64,000 nucleotides of DNA from Candidatus Edwardsbacteria bacterium RifOxyA12_full_54_48 (GTDB taxonomy: Bacteria; Edwardsbacteria; AC1; EtOH8), in the NCBI GenBank assembly GCA_001777915.1, contig MFFN01000008.1, positions 73,222-137,221 on the forward strand, read 5' to 3'. Positions 17,071 to 24,989 of this stretch are shown here, piece after piece. The translations under genes and the position numbers were made by a program. The notes beneath the pieces are model-generated. The model was not told the origin of the DNA and searched no databases. It saw only the letters and a list, made by a program, of their open reading frames with translations. How positions within the stretch are numbered: position 1 is the stretch's first letter; every line of letters starts with the position of its first letter.

Positions 17071-17607
17071 ATGTCCCGGCTTTTGCTGCATATCTGCTGT
17101 GCTCCCTGTCTCTGTTATCCGCACCAGTCGCTGTCGGACGAAAAGGCGGGGATCACCGGTTTCTGGTTCAACCCCAATATCCATCCCTACAGGGAATACC
17201 AGGCGCGACTGGGCTCGGTCCGCGATTTTGCCCAAAACCACGGACTGGAAATGATCTATGACGATTCCTATCCATTGGAGGAGAATGTTTCCCTGCTGCT
17301 TAAGGACCGCTGCCGGGCCTGTTATTCCATCCGGCTGGAGGCCGCCGCCCGGGAAGCCGCCCAGCGGGGATATGACGGCTTTTCCACCACCCTGCTGTAC
17401 AGCATATATCAGAAACACGACCTGATCAGGGGCCTGGGGGCGGAGATCGGCCGGGAACACGGGGTGAAATTCATCTACCGGGATTTCAGAAAAGGCTGGG
17501 AGGAGGGCCGGACCAAGGCAATGGAACTGGACCTTTACCGCCAAAAATATTGCGGCTGCATCTTCAGCGAGCGGGACAGATATATGAAAACCAAAAAGAA
17601 AATATAA
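17071..17607 (+). CDS. queH: Epoxyqueuosine reductase QueH
   Basis: 178 residues of the QueH (DUF208) family, the non-orthologous replacement of QueG that reduces epoxyqueuosine in tRNA to queuosine. The iron-sulfur and metal Cys are seen in LLLHICCAPC, CRACYSIRLEAAA and QKYCGCIFSERD. The motif DGFSTTLLYSIYQKHDLI is also typical. It pairs with queA (22663) and tgt (23780) in the same window, although the nickel operon lies between. An anaerobic-leaning lineage would fit QueH, but that is inference. Confidence 0.93.
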   Translation: MSRLLLHICCAPCLCYPHQSLSDEKAGITGFWFNPNIHPYREYQARLGSVRDFAQNHGLEMIYDDSYPLEENVSLLLKDRCRACYSIRLEAAAREAAQRGYDGFSTTLLYSIYQKHDLIRGLGAEIGREHGVKFIYRDFRKGWEEGRTKAMELDLYRQKYCGCIFSERDRYMKTKKKI

Positions 17608-17625
17608 AAGATCAAAAAAAGGACG

Positions 17626-18051
17626 ATGAATCAGAAAAAGGAAAATATCCTGCGCTTCGGGGTCTCGGTGGAGGAGAGCCTGGTCGAGAAATTCGAAAAA
17701 CTCATCCGACGCAAGGGATACACCAACCGTTCCGAGGCCATCCGGGACATGATCCGAAATCTGCTGGCGGCCCAGGCGGCCGAGAGGGGGCAGGAGATGG
17801 TGGGGGCCATTCTGATAATCTACGACCATCACCGGCCGCACCTGGTGGAGAAACTGCTGGCCCTGCAGCATGACGCCGACGCCGAGATCGTCGCCTCCCA
17901 GCATGTCCATCTGGACCACCATCACTGCATGGAGACCATCATAGTCAGGGGGCCGGTGGAAAAACTGGAGGACCTTCAGGGAAGGATCGGGGCCCTGAAA
18001 GGGGTGGGCCAGTGCCTGCTGTCCCGGGCCAGCTGTCAGGTGCTGCACTGA
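17626..18051 (+). CDS. nikR: Nickel-responsive transcriptional regulator NikR
   Basis: 141 residues. An N-terminal ribbon-helix-helix DNA-binding domain (RFGVSVEESLVEKFEKLIRRKGYTNRSEAIRDMI) is followed by an ACT-like tetramerisation domain. The four high-affinity nickel ligands are present with exact family spacing: H82, H93, H95 and C101 (the QHVHLDHHHC stretch). NikR represses nickel uptake genes when nickel is plentiful. A perfect inverted repeat overlapping the promoter of the following nickel operon starts 32 nt after its stop. NikR itself appears to be transcribed with dapA-queH, outside that promoter. Confidence 0.95.
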   Translation: MNQKKENILRFGVSVEESLVEKFEKLIRRKGYTNRSEAIRDMIRNLLAAQAAERGQEMVGAILIIYDHHRPHLVEKLLALQHDADAEIVASQHVHLDHHHCMETIIVRGPVEKLEDLQGRIGALKGVGQCLLSRASCQVLH

Positions 18052-18068
18052 CGGCAGAATAAATTACC

Positions 18069-18097
18069 TTGACAGGTTTTGTAAATCGTGCTACAAT
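18069..18097 (+). promoter_or_regulatory. Sigma70 promoter of the nickel operon
   Basis: TTGACA (18069-18074), a 17-nt spacer, TACAAT (18092-18097), with TGC just before the -10. It is a near-consensus promoter placed between nikR and the first nickel uptake gene, about 45 nt before the RNA would reach the start codon. Confidence 0.85.
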
Positions 18098-18119
18098 TAT
18101 ATTAATCGTAGCACGATTT
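18083..18119. promoter_or_regulatory. Candidate NikR operator: 12-bp perfect inverted repeat
   Basis: AAATCGTGCTAC (18083-18094), 13-nt spacer, GTAGCACGATTT (18108-18119), all 12 pairs matching. Half-site centres are 25 nt apart, wide enough for a NikR tetramer, whose E. coli site is also two separated palindromic halves. It covers the -10 box and the probable transcription start, as a repressor site should. Confidence 0.8.
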
Positions 18120-18148
18120 TAATTTATAAGAGGGCAAGGAATTCTGGG

Positions 18149-18844
18149 ATGCTGAGAATGTTTTTGGGGATCATGCTGGTTTGGTTTGCCGGCTGGGCGC
18201 AGGCCGCCCGGCCGCTGGACACCGACGACGCCGGAACGGTGGAGAAAGGGAAATCGGAAACGGAGGTATCGTTCGACCATTGCCAATACCGGCCGGACGG
18301 GACCTGCCAGGTTCCGGGGATCGCCATCAAACACGGCCTGACCGACCGCCTGGACCTCGGGCTGGGCTTTTCCCACAGCACCGATCAGGATGCCGACGGA
18401 AACACTGTTGGCTGGGGGATGTCACCGCTGGAAGTGGGCTTTAAAATGGCTCTGCTGAAAGAACATCAAACACTGCCGGATATCTCCTTAAGCGCCGGCT
18501 TCGAGACCGGCTCAGCCGGATACGGCCTCAATCTTATCTTCAGCCGGGAATATGGAGATCTGGGCCTGCACTATGACCTGGGTTACAATTCATCCGGGGA
18601 AGCCTTGGTCCGGGGCAGCATCGGAACCTCCCTGGCGGCCGAATATACCTTTGCCGACAAGTACCGGATCTGCGCCGAGCTCAACGGGGAGATCTTGGAT
18701 GACCGCTCGGAGGTCATTGGGAACAGCGGTCTGATAGGCGGCTCGATTACATTGGGTCCGGTTGACTGGGACCTGGGCATCCGAATTCATGATCAGCGCG
18801 GCCCCCAGACCACAATCACCACGGGCATCACCGCAGGATTTTAA
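18149..18844 (+). CDS. Outer-membrane beta-barrel protein of the nickel operon
   Basis: 231 residues with a signal peptide (about 1-20, ending GWAQA). The rest alternates hydrophobic and polar residues in strand-like stretches (GLGLTFS-, ISLSAGFETG-, LGLHYDLGYN-type) and ends in GITAGF, a terminal Phe typical of barrels folded by BamA. The family resembles the small porin-like proteins annotated as DUF3187 or phenol-pathway transporter. As the first gene behind the candidate NikR operator, it is a candidate outer-membrane nickel channel, but nothing in the sequence proves that. A start at ATG 18158 is also possible. Confidence 0.7.
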   Translation: MLRMFLGIMLVWFAGWAQAARPLDTDDAGTVEKGKSETEVSFDHCQYRPDGTCQVPGIAIKHGLTDRLDLGLGFSHSTDQDADGNTVGWGMSPLEVGFKMALLKEHQTLPDISLSAGFETGSAGYGLNLIFSREYGDLGLHYDLGYNSSGEALVRGSIGTSLAAEYTFADKYRICAELNGEILDDRSEVIGNSGLIGGSITLGPVDWDLGIRIHDQRGPQTTITTGITAGF

Positions 18845-18860
18845 CAACAAGGAGAGGAAA

Positions 18861-19727
18861 ATGAAAACCTGGACTTTGTCGCTGGCATCGGCGGTGATTT
18901 TGCTGGCCGGCTGCTCAAAAAAGGAAGAGCCAGCCCGGCTGACTGTGGTCACCTCCTTCTATCCCATGTACATCATGACCGCCAATATCGTCAAGGATGT
19001 TCCGGGGGTCAAACTGATCAACATGGCCCCGCCTTTCACCGGCTGCCTGCATGACTATCAGATGACGCCCCAGGACATGAAGACCCTGAGCCGGGCTGAT
19101 ATTCTGGTGATCAACGGGGCCGGGATGGAGTCATTTCTGGACGATGTGATCCGGCAGAACACCAAGCTGTCGGTAATAGATGCCAGCAAGAATATCGAGT
19201 TGATCGAAGAAAAGGGCCACGCCAACCCCCATATATTTGCCAGCATTTCCGGGGCCATCCAACAGGTGCGCAATATCGCGGCCGGGCTGGAGAGGGCCGA
19301 TCCGGAATACATCGGCTATTATCGGGAGAATGTCCAACGGTATCTGGTGAAGCTGGAATCGCTCAAAGCCAGGATGAACTTAGCCCTCAAGGATGTCCAG
19401 AACAGGAATATCATCACCTTTCACGAGGCCTTTCCCTATTTTGCCCGGGAATTCGATCTGAACATCATGGCGGTGATAGAAAGAGAACCGGGCTCCGAGC
19501 CCAGCGCCGGCGACCTGGCCCAAATCATCGAGCTAGTAAGAAAAAACAAGGTCAAAGCCATCTTCGCCGAGCCCCAGTATCCGGCCGGGTCCGCCCGGGT
19601 GATTGCCCGGGAGACCGGGGCCGAGGTCTACACGCTTGATCCCGCGGTCACCGGACCCATGGAGCCGGAGGCCTATGTTCAGGCCATGGAGAAGAATCTG
19701 GAAGTGCTGAAGGAAGCGTTAAAGTAG
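18861..19727 (+). CDS. ZnuA-like metal-binding lipoprotein
   Basis: 288 residues with a lipoprotein signal (LLAGC, Cys at about 18). It belongs to the cluster A-I (ZnuA/TroA) solute-binding fold. The usual ligands appear in order: LHDYQMTPQDM, HANPHIFASISG, IITFHEAFPYFA and TLDPAV, i.e. three His and an Asp. The His-rich zinc loop is absent. Start ATG 18861 has AAGGAGAGG upstream. There is no ABC permease pair for it here; instead an ECF transporter follows. Being in a presumed NikR-controlled operon suggests it binds nickel, which is inference. Confidence 0.85.
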   Translation: MKTWTLSLASAVILLAGCSKKEEPARLTVVTSFYPMYIMTANIVKDVPGVKLINMAPPFTGCLHDYQMTPQDMKTLSRADILVINGAGMESFLDDVIRQNTKLSVIDASKNIELIEEKGHANPHIFASISGAIQQVRNIAAGLERADPEYIGYYRENVQRYLVKLESLKARMNLALKDVQNRNIITFHEAFPYFAREFDLNIMAVIEREPGSEPSAGDLAQIIELVRKNKVKAIFAEPQYPAGSARVIARETGAEVYTLDPAVTGPMEPEAYVQAMEKNLEVLKEALK

Positions 19728-19756
19728 TCCAAATACATATTGAGGAGCAATGTAAC

Positions 19757-20803
19757 ATGCACATGGCAGATGCCCTGATCTCGCCGGCGGTGGGCGGAGC
19801 AATGTGGGCCGCCACCGCAGGAGTGGCCGCCTATTCCATCAAAAAGGTCCAAGAGGGGTTGGACCAGAAAAAAATTCCCCTGATGGGCGTGATGGGGGCC
19901 TTCATCTTTGCCGCCCAGATGATAAATTTCTCAATACCCGGCACCGGTTCCAGCGGGCATCTGGGCGGGGGGTTGCTGCTGGCCATACTATTGGGCCCCT
20001 ATGCCGGGTTCCTGACCATGTCCTCCATCCTTATAATTCAGGCCCTGTTCTTCGCCGACGGCGGCTTGCTGGCTCTGGGTTCCAATATCATCAACATGGG
20101 TTTTTTCACCTGTTTTGTGGCCTATCCGCTGATCTATAAAAAAATGATCGGGAAAGATATTTCCCCCAAACGGATCATGATCGCATCGATGGCTGCCGCC
20201 ATCATTGGACTTCAGCTGGGGGCTTTTGCAGTGGTCCTGGAAACGCTGTTCTCCGGCAAGACCGAACTGCCGTTCAGCACTTTCGTTCTCTTGATGCAGC
20301 CCATCCATCTGGCCATCGGGATGGTCGAGGGATTGGTGACCGCGGCGGTGATATCCTTCGTCTGGAAGGCCCGGCCGGAGATCATGGAAAGGGCGTCATT
20401 GAACCAGGCCCTGGGCGGCGGCCTGTCCCTTAAAAAGGTGATGACCGGCCTGGCGGCGGCGGCGGTATTGACCGGGGCGGTGCTCTCCTGGTTCGCCTCC
20501 ACCCATCCCGACGGCTTGGAATGGGCCATGTTCAGAACCTCCGGCCAGGAGGAATTGGAGGCCGCCGACCCGGCTCATGAAAAACTGGCCGCAGTGCAGC
20601 AGAGGACCGCTTTTCTGCCGGATTACGGGTTCAAGGTTTCCGGAGGCGAAAGGCCGGCCGGTGAACAAAACGAAAAATGGCCGGCGGTCAACGGCGGCAC
20701 CAGCCTCTCCGGACTGGTGGGCGGCATGATGACCCTGCTGTTGGCGGCCTTTATGGGCTTCATTATCAACCTGAGCAATAAAACCAAGAAAAAGTCAGCC
20801 TAA
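19757..20803 (+). CDS. nikMN: Energy-coupling factor nickel transporter, fused NikMN substrate-binding subunit
   Basis: 348 residues. The N-terminus MHMADALISP has His2, a ligand of the bound metal in CbiM/NikM. Several membrane helices follow up to about residue 205. The C-terminal part holds a helix (about 230-250), an extracytoplasmic loop with HPDGLEWAMFR as in PDGLEW of NikN/CbiN, and a final helix before KTKKKSA. So NikM and NikN are joined. The operon context with nikR favours nickel over cobalt. It is the third gene of the operon. Confidence 0.92.
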   Translation: MHMADALISPAVGGAMWAATAGVAAYSIKKVQEGLDQKKIPLMGVMGAFIFAAQMINFSIPGTGSSGHLGGGLLLAILLGPYAGFLTMSSILIIQALFFADGGLLALGSNIINMGFFTCFVAYPLIYKKMIGKDISPKRIMIASMAAAIIGLQLGAFAVVLETLFSGKTELPFSTFVLLMQPIHLAIGMVEGLVTAAVISFVWKARPEIMERASLNQALGGGLSLKKVMTGLAAAAVLTGAVLSWFASTHPDGLEWAMFRTSGQEELEAADPAHEKLAAVQQRTAFLPDYGFKVSGGERPAGEQNEKWPAVNGGTSLSGLVGGMMTLLLAAFMGFIINLSNKTKKKSA

Positions 20804-20951
20804 AAAACAAACAGACCACCGATAGGATATGAAGGCCCAATTAATAAACTTTATAAATAAGTATTTGTGTCTTGGTGCCACTTCGAAAGGGGTACAGTGA
20901 ACCTGTCGAACTGCTCAGTGCATAGCTTTGTGGTAAAAAATTATTGAGTAT

Positions 20952-21761
20952 ATGTCCAATATCATAAACGCCATATATAACATCCGGCAGTTTGACGAGC
21001 TGGCCGGCCGGGATTCCTTCATCCACCGATTGCATCCCCTGGCCAAGCTGCTGTCCACCCTGGTTTACACGGTGCTGCTGGTCTCCTACGACAAGTACGC
21101 CACAATTGCCCTGCTGCCTTTGGTATTCTTTCCGGTATTCGTTGCAGCAGCAGCGAAAATCCCCGTGGACCCCCTGTTAAAGCGTCTCTTGTACATCGAA
21201 CCGATGATAGTGGGCATAGGTCTTTTGAACCCCTTGTTCGATCAGGGGACCGTAAATTATTTGGGATATACGATGTCGTCCGGATGGCTGATCTTCTGGT
21301 CGATATTTTTAAAAGGGACCCTGGCCGTGACCTCGGCCCTGCTGCTGATAGCCACCACCGGTATGGATGGGGTGGCGCTTTCCCTGAGAAAACTGAAGGT
21401 TCCCAGGATATTCGTTCTCCAGATGATCCTGACCTACCGGTACATATCCGTTCTGCTGGAGGAGGCCGCCAGAACCGTCCAGGCTTACGCCTTGCGGGCT
21501 TTCAGTTCCCAAGGGCTTAAACGGGAGGTGTGGGGCCCGCTGCTGGGGCAGATCCTTTTAAGGACCGTGGACCGGGCCCAGAGGGTCTATGATGCCATGT
21601 GCCTGCGGGGCTTTAGAGGCGAATACCATACCGGAAAAGGGCCGGGGGCGGGCTGGATCGACATCATGTATGTATCGACCTGGGGCGCATTTTTTGCCCT
21701 GTCCCGCATGATAAACCTCCCCTTGTGGCTGGGAAACGTGATGACGGGAGTTTCAAAATGA
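20952..21761 (+). CDS. nikQ: Energy-coupling factor transporter transmembrane protein (T component)
   Basis: 269 residues of the CbiQ/NikQ family. It has several N- and C-terminal membrane segments. The signature Ala-Arg motifs are seen around RTVQAYALRAFS and YDAMCLRGFRGEYH, which couple to the ATPase. The 148-nt gap before it holds no gene, and it contains a fragment related to the GCACTGAGCTTGTCGAA repeat found at 40332-40513. Its last codons overlap the ATPase start (ATGA at 21758-21761), so the two are translationally coupled. Confidence 0.93.
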   Translation: MSNIINAIYNIRQFDELAGRDSFIHRLHPLAKLLSTLVYTVLLVSYDKYATIALLPLVFFPVFVAAAAKIPVDPLLKRLLYIEPMIVGIGLLNPLFDQGTVNYLGYTMSSGWLIFWSIFLKGTLAVTSALLLIATTGMDGVALSLRKLKVPRIFVLQMILTYRYISVLLEEAARTVQAYALRAFSSQGLKREVWGPLLGQILLRTVDRAQRVYDAMCLRGFRGEYHTGKGPGAGWIDIMYVSTWGAFFALSRMINLPLWLGNVMTGVSK

Positions 21762-22525
21762 GCCATCATATCACCGAGGCCAAAGATCTATTCTATTCCT
21801 ATCCCGACGGCCATCAGGCCGTCAACGGCCTGTCCTTCCGCATCCACCACGGGGAATCGGTGGGCATCATCGGCGCCAACGGGGCGGGGAAATCCACCCT
21901 GCTGATGCTTTTGACGGACATTCTTACGCCGGCAAGGGGCGAGGTGGTCATCGGCGAGGTCGGGCTTACCAAGCACACCCTGAACATGATCCGGCAGAGG
22001 CTGGGGATGGTGTTCCAGAATCCCGACGACCAGCTGTTCATGACCACGGTCCATGACGACGTGGCCTTCGGCCCGCGCAACCTGAAGATCGACGAGCCCC
22101 AGGTGGAGCAGAGGGTGGTCTCAGCGTTGGAACAGGTCGGCATACTGCATCTTAAAGACCGGGCCCCGTTCCATCTCTCGGCCGGGGAAAAACGGGCCGC
22201 CGCCATCGCCACGGTGCTGTCCATGTCCCCGGACATCCTGATACTGGACGAGCCCACCTCTTCGCTGGACCCCAAGTCCCGGCGGCGTTTGATGAATATA
22301 CTCAGGGGATTCGAGCATACCAAGATAATCACCTCCCACGATCTGGATATGGTGCTGGAGATCTGTCAGCGGGTCATCGTCATGAAAGACGGACAGGCCA
22401 TAGCCGACGGCCCGGCCAAAGATATTCTGACGAACCAGGGATTGATGGAGGAGGCCGGCCTGGAGATCCCCTTAAGCCTGCAAGGGTGCCCGGTGTGCGG
22501 AAGATCGAAATCGGGCACAGATTAA
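21758..22525 (+). CDS. nikO: Energy-coupling factor nickel transporter ATPase
   Basis: 255 residues of the CbiO/NikO ABC ATPase family. Walker A is GANGAGKST, the Q-loop lies near GMVFQNPDDQLF, the signature is LSAGEKRAAAIA, and Walker B is ILILDEPTSSLD; the switch His is in ITSHDLDM. Start ATG 21758 overlaps the nikQ stop. A family-atypical ending, GCPVCGRSKSGTD, gives a CxxC pair at 244 and 247 that might bind metal. A strong hairpin terminator begins 38 nt after the stop. Confidence 0.94.
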   Translation: MSHHITEAKDLFYSYPDGHQAVNGLSFRIHHGESVGIIGANGAGKSTLLMLLTDILTPARGEVVIGEVGLTKHTLNMIRQRLGMVFQNPDDQLFMTTVHDDVAFGPRNLKIDEPQVEQRVVSALEQVGILHLKDRAPFHLSAGEKRAAAIATVLSMSPDILILDEPTSSLDPKSRRRLMNILRGFEHTKIITSHDLDMVLEICQRVIVMKDGQAIADGPAKDILTNQGLMEEAGLEIPLSLQGCPVCGRSKSGTD

Positions 22526-22562
22526 CGCTGATCAGGTGGATCAAATATAGATGCTTTTCGAG

Positions 22563-22586
22563 GACGCCTTAAAAGGCGTCTTTTTT
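22563..22586 (+). terminator. Intrinsic terminator of the nickel operon
   Basis: GACGCCTT (22563-22570), AA, AAGGCGTC (22573-22580), then TTTTTTAT. An 8-bp perfect stem followed by a U-run. Confidence 0.9.
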
Positions 22587-22591
22587 ATGAA

Positions 22592-22620
22592 TTGAACAAA
22601 CCAGTATCATATGCTATAAT
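22592..22620 (+). promoter_or_regulatory. Sigma70 promoter for queA
   Basis: TTGAAC (22592-22597), 17-nt spacer, TATAAT (22615-22620), about 43 nt before the queA start and directly after the nickel-operon terminator. Confidence 0.75.
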
Positions 22621-22662
22621 AAAATCAAGGTATGATTCAAAATAAAACAGCTGACGATTCTG

Positions 22663-23688
22663 ATGAATATGAAACTCTCCTCCTTTGACTATAATCTCCC
22701 TCCGGAGCTTATCGCCAAAAGCCCCGCCGAGAAGCGGGATGCCTCCCGGCTGATGGTGCTTCATCGCGGTGACGGCCGGATAGAACACCGCCGGTTCAGT
22801 GATATCGTTGAGTACCTAAGGCCCTCCGATATCCTGGTGGTCAACAATACCAGGGTGATCCCGGCCCGGCTGATGGGCCATAAAAAAAGGACCGGGGGAG
22901 AAGTGGAGATCCTTTTATTGCGGCAGGAGGCTGAAAGCCGGTGGAACTGCTTGGTTCGTCCCGGGCGCCGCCTGATGCCGGGGGCCAAGGTCGGGTTCGG
23001 GGACGGGATGATGGAGGCTGAGATAATTGAATACCGCCCGGGCGGACAGAGGCTGGTCAGATTCACTCATCAGGGCGACTTTTATGTAACTCTGGAAAAG
23101 GTGGGGCAGGTGCCCCTGCCGCCCTATATCGACCGAGGTCCCCATCAGGCGGACAAGGACCGCTATCAGACCATCTATGCCAAGGACGCCGGGGCGGTGG
23201 CTGCGCCGACCGCCGGCCTGCACTTCACACCGGAGCTGATGGAGAGGATCAAGGCCAAAGGGGTCGAAGTGCTGGAGATCCTTTTGCATGTCGGCTGGGG
23301 AACCTTCAAGGGGGTGGAGGCCGATGATATCCGGGAACACAAGATGGAGGCCGAGTACTATAATATCAGTCAGGCAGTGGCGGTGATATTAAAAAATGGG
23401 AAATTGGAAAATCGTAGAATCGTGGCCGTGGGAACAACCACCAGCCGGGCTTTGGAGAGTTTTGGGCAGAGCGGCCAGCTGTCGGATTGGACCGAGATAT
23501 TCATATACCCGCCGTATGAGTTCAAATTAGTAGATTCGATGATCACCAATTTCCATCTGCCGAAATCCACCCTGATCATGCTGGTGTCGGCCCTGGCCGG
23601 GCGGGAGAAGGTAATGAGGGCCTACCAAGAGGCAATTCAGGAAAAGTATCGTTTCTATAGCTACGGCGACGCCATGATGATAGTCTGA
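22663..23688 (+). CDS. queA: S-adenosylmethionine:tRNA ribosyltransferase-isomerase
   Basis: 341 residues. QueA adds epoxy-cyclopentane from SAM to preQ1 in tRNA. Recognised stretches are FDYNLPPELIAKSPAEKRDASRLMVL, VNNTRVIPARLMG, the DRYQTIYAKDAGAVAAPTAGLHFTPEL core and FHLPKSTLIMLVSALAG near the end. ATG 22669 (giving MKLSSFDY, the usual N-terminus) is an equally possible start. Tgt follows 91 nt later. The gap holds a 22-nt perfect palindrome. Confidence 0.96.
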   Translation: MNMKLSSFDYNLPPELIAKSPAEKRDASRLMVLHRGDGRIEHRRFSDIVEYLRPSDILVVNNTRVIPARLMGHKKRTGGEVEILLLRQEAESRWNCLVRPGRRLMPGAKVGFGDGMMEAEIIEYRPGGQRLVRFTHQGDFYVTLEKVGQVPLPPYIDRGPHQADKDRYQTIYAKDAGAVAAPTAGLHFTPELMERIKAKGVEVLEILLHVGWGTFKGVEADDIREHKMEAEYYNISQAVAVILKNGKLENRRIVAVGTTTSRALESFGQSGQLSDWTEIFIYPPYEFKLVDSMITNFHLPKSTLIMLVSALAGREKVMRAYQEAIQEKYRFYSYGDAMMIV

Positions 23689-23700
23689 ACCACCCCCAAC

Positions 23701-23722
23701 CCCCTCCTTGATCAAGGAGGGG
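23701..23722. repeat. Perfect 22-nt palindrome after queA
   Basis: CCCCTCCTTGATCAAGGAGGGG, flanked by CAACC and ATGTAGGGG. It resembles the CCCCCTAACCCC...GGAGGGGG block inside the gene at 33435. It could be a terminator stem, but no U-run follows. Confidence 0.6.
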
Positions 23723-23779
23723 ATGTAGGGGAGGTCTATTTATAAAAGAGCCATAACCCATTCAGTCCAACGAAAAGAA

Positions 23780-24901
23780 ATGCATTTTAAATTAGAACAT
23801 ACTTCCGGGCGGGCCAGAAAAGGCACGATCACCACCGCCCATGGCGAGATCCCCACCCCCATCTTCATGCCGGTGGGCACCCAGGGCACGGTCAAGGCCA
23901 TGACCCCGCAGGATCTTGAAGCTGCCGGGGCCCGGATCATCCTGGGCAATGCCTACCACCTCTATCTGCGGCCCGGACAGGAGCTGGTCAAAAAGGCCGG
24001 AGGCCTGCATAAGTTCATGGGCTGGGACCGGCCGATCCTGACCGATTCCGGGGGATTCCAGGTCTTCAGCCTGGCCGATCTAAGGAAGATCAAAGAAGAC
24101 GGGGTGGAGTTCCAGTCGCACCTGGACGGCTCCCATCATAAATTCACCCCCGAGAATGTGATGCAGCTGGAGGTCGACCTGGGGGCCGACATCATCATGA
24201 ATTTTGACGAGTGCATTCCCTATCCCTCCACCCCTGAATATACCGAGGACTCCACCGCCCGGACCACCCGCTGGGCCAAAAGATGCCGGGAGAAATTCCT
24301 GGAACTGAAAGAAGGCGACACCGACAGCCAGGCGCTTTTCGGGATCGTCCAGGGCGGCACCCATCCGGAACTGCGCCAGCGCAGCGCCCGGGAGATGCTG
24401 GAGATAGGATTCGAGGGATATGCCATCGGCGGGCTGGCCATCGGGGAGCCCAAGGAGGCCACCTGGGAGGCCATCGAGGCCGCCAACCAGATCCTTCCTA
24501 CCAATAAACCAAGGTACATGATGGGAGTGGGCTTCCCCGAGGACATCATCAAAGGCGTCTGGCTGGGGGTGGACATGTTCGACTGCGTGATCCCCACCCG
24601 CAACGCCCGGAACGGCTCCCTGTTCACCTCTTCGGGCAAACTGGCCATGAAGAACGCCGTTCATCAGAACGACCTGGGCCCGGTGGACGAAGGCTGCGAC
24701 TGCTACCTGTGCCGCAACTTCAGCCGGGCCTACCTCCGGCACCTGTTCATGTCCGGAGAGATACTGGCCGCCCACCTGGCCACGGTGCACAACCTGCGGT
24801 TCTACCTGGCGATGATGGAAAATATCAGACAGGCCATATCAGATGATAAGTTTGATGAATGGAGCCGGGGATTTCTTGACAGCTATCACAGCCAGCAATG
24901 A
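23780..24901 (+). CDS. tgt: Queuine/preQ1 tRNA-ribosyltransferase
   Basis: 373 residues. Tgt exchanges guanine 34 of tRNA for preQ1, the step before QueA. Motifs seen are FMPVGTQGTVKAMTPQDL, DSGGFQVFSLADL (with the catalytic-site Asp), GGLAIGEPKE, DMFDCVIPTRNARNG, and the zinc ligands CDCYLCRNFSRAYLRHL with a later His (HNLRFY). Length is standard. With queA and queH the window covers three queuosine steps but not preQ1 synthesis. Confidence 0.97.
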   Translation: MHFKLEHTSGRARKGTITTAHGEIPTPIFMPVGTQGTVKAMTPQDLEAAGARIILGNAYHLYLRPGQELVKKAGGLHKFMGWDRPILTDSGGFQVFSLADLRKIKEDGVEFQSHLDGSHHKFTPENVMQLEVDLGADIIMNFDECIPYPSTPEYTEDSTARTTRWAKRCREKFLELKEGDTDSQALFGIVQGGTHPELRQRSAREMLEIGFEGYAIGGLAIGEPKEATWEAIEAANQILPTNKPRYMMGVGFPEDIIKGVWLGVDMFDCVIPTRNARNGSLFTSSGKLAMKNAVHQNDLGPVDEGCDCYLCRNFSRAYLRHLFMSGEILAAHLATVHNLRFYLAMMENIRQAISDDKFDEWSRGFLDSYHSQQ

Positions 24902-24935
24902 CCCTGCTGGCTTTTAAAATATTCCATCATTTATA

Positions 24936-24963
24936 TTGCTTTTAGGGACATAATCGGTATAAT
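24936..24963 (+). promoter_or_regulatory. Possible sigma70 promoter for the phosphatase-TPR-copA unit
   Basis: TTGCTT (24936-24941), 16-nt spacer, TATAAT (24958-24963), 26 nt before the ATG at 24990. Confidence 0.5.
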
Positions 24964-24989
24964 GGAAGTGGTTTCACATTTCAAAGGAG

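Noticed and set aside
16714-18048. 444-codon minus-strand frame across dapA, queH and nikR
   Set aside because: It overlaps three well-supported genes on the other strand and has a His/Gln/Leu-rich composition typical of reversed GC-rich codons.
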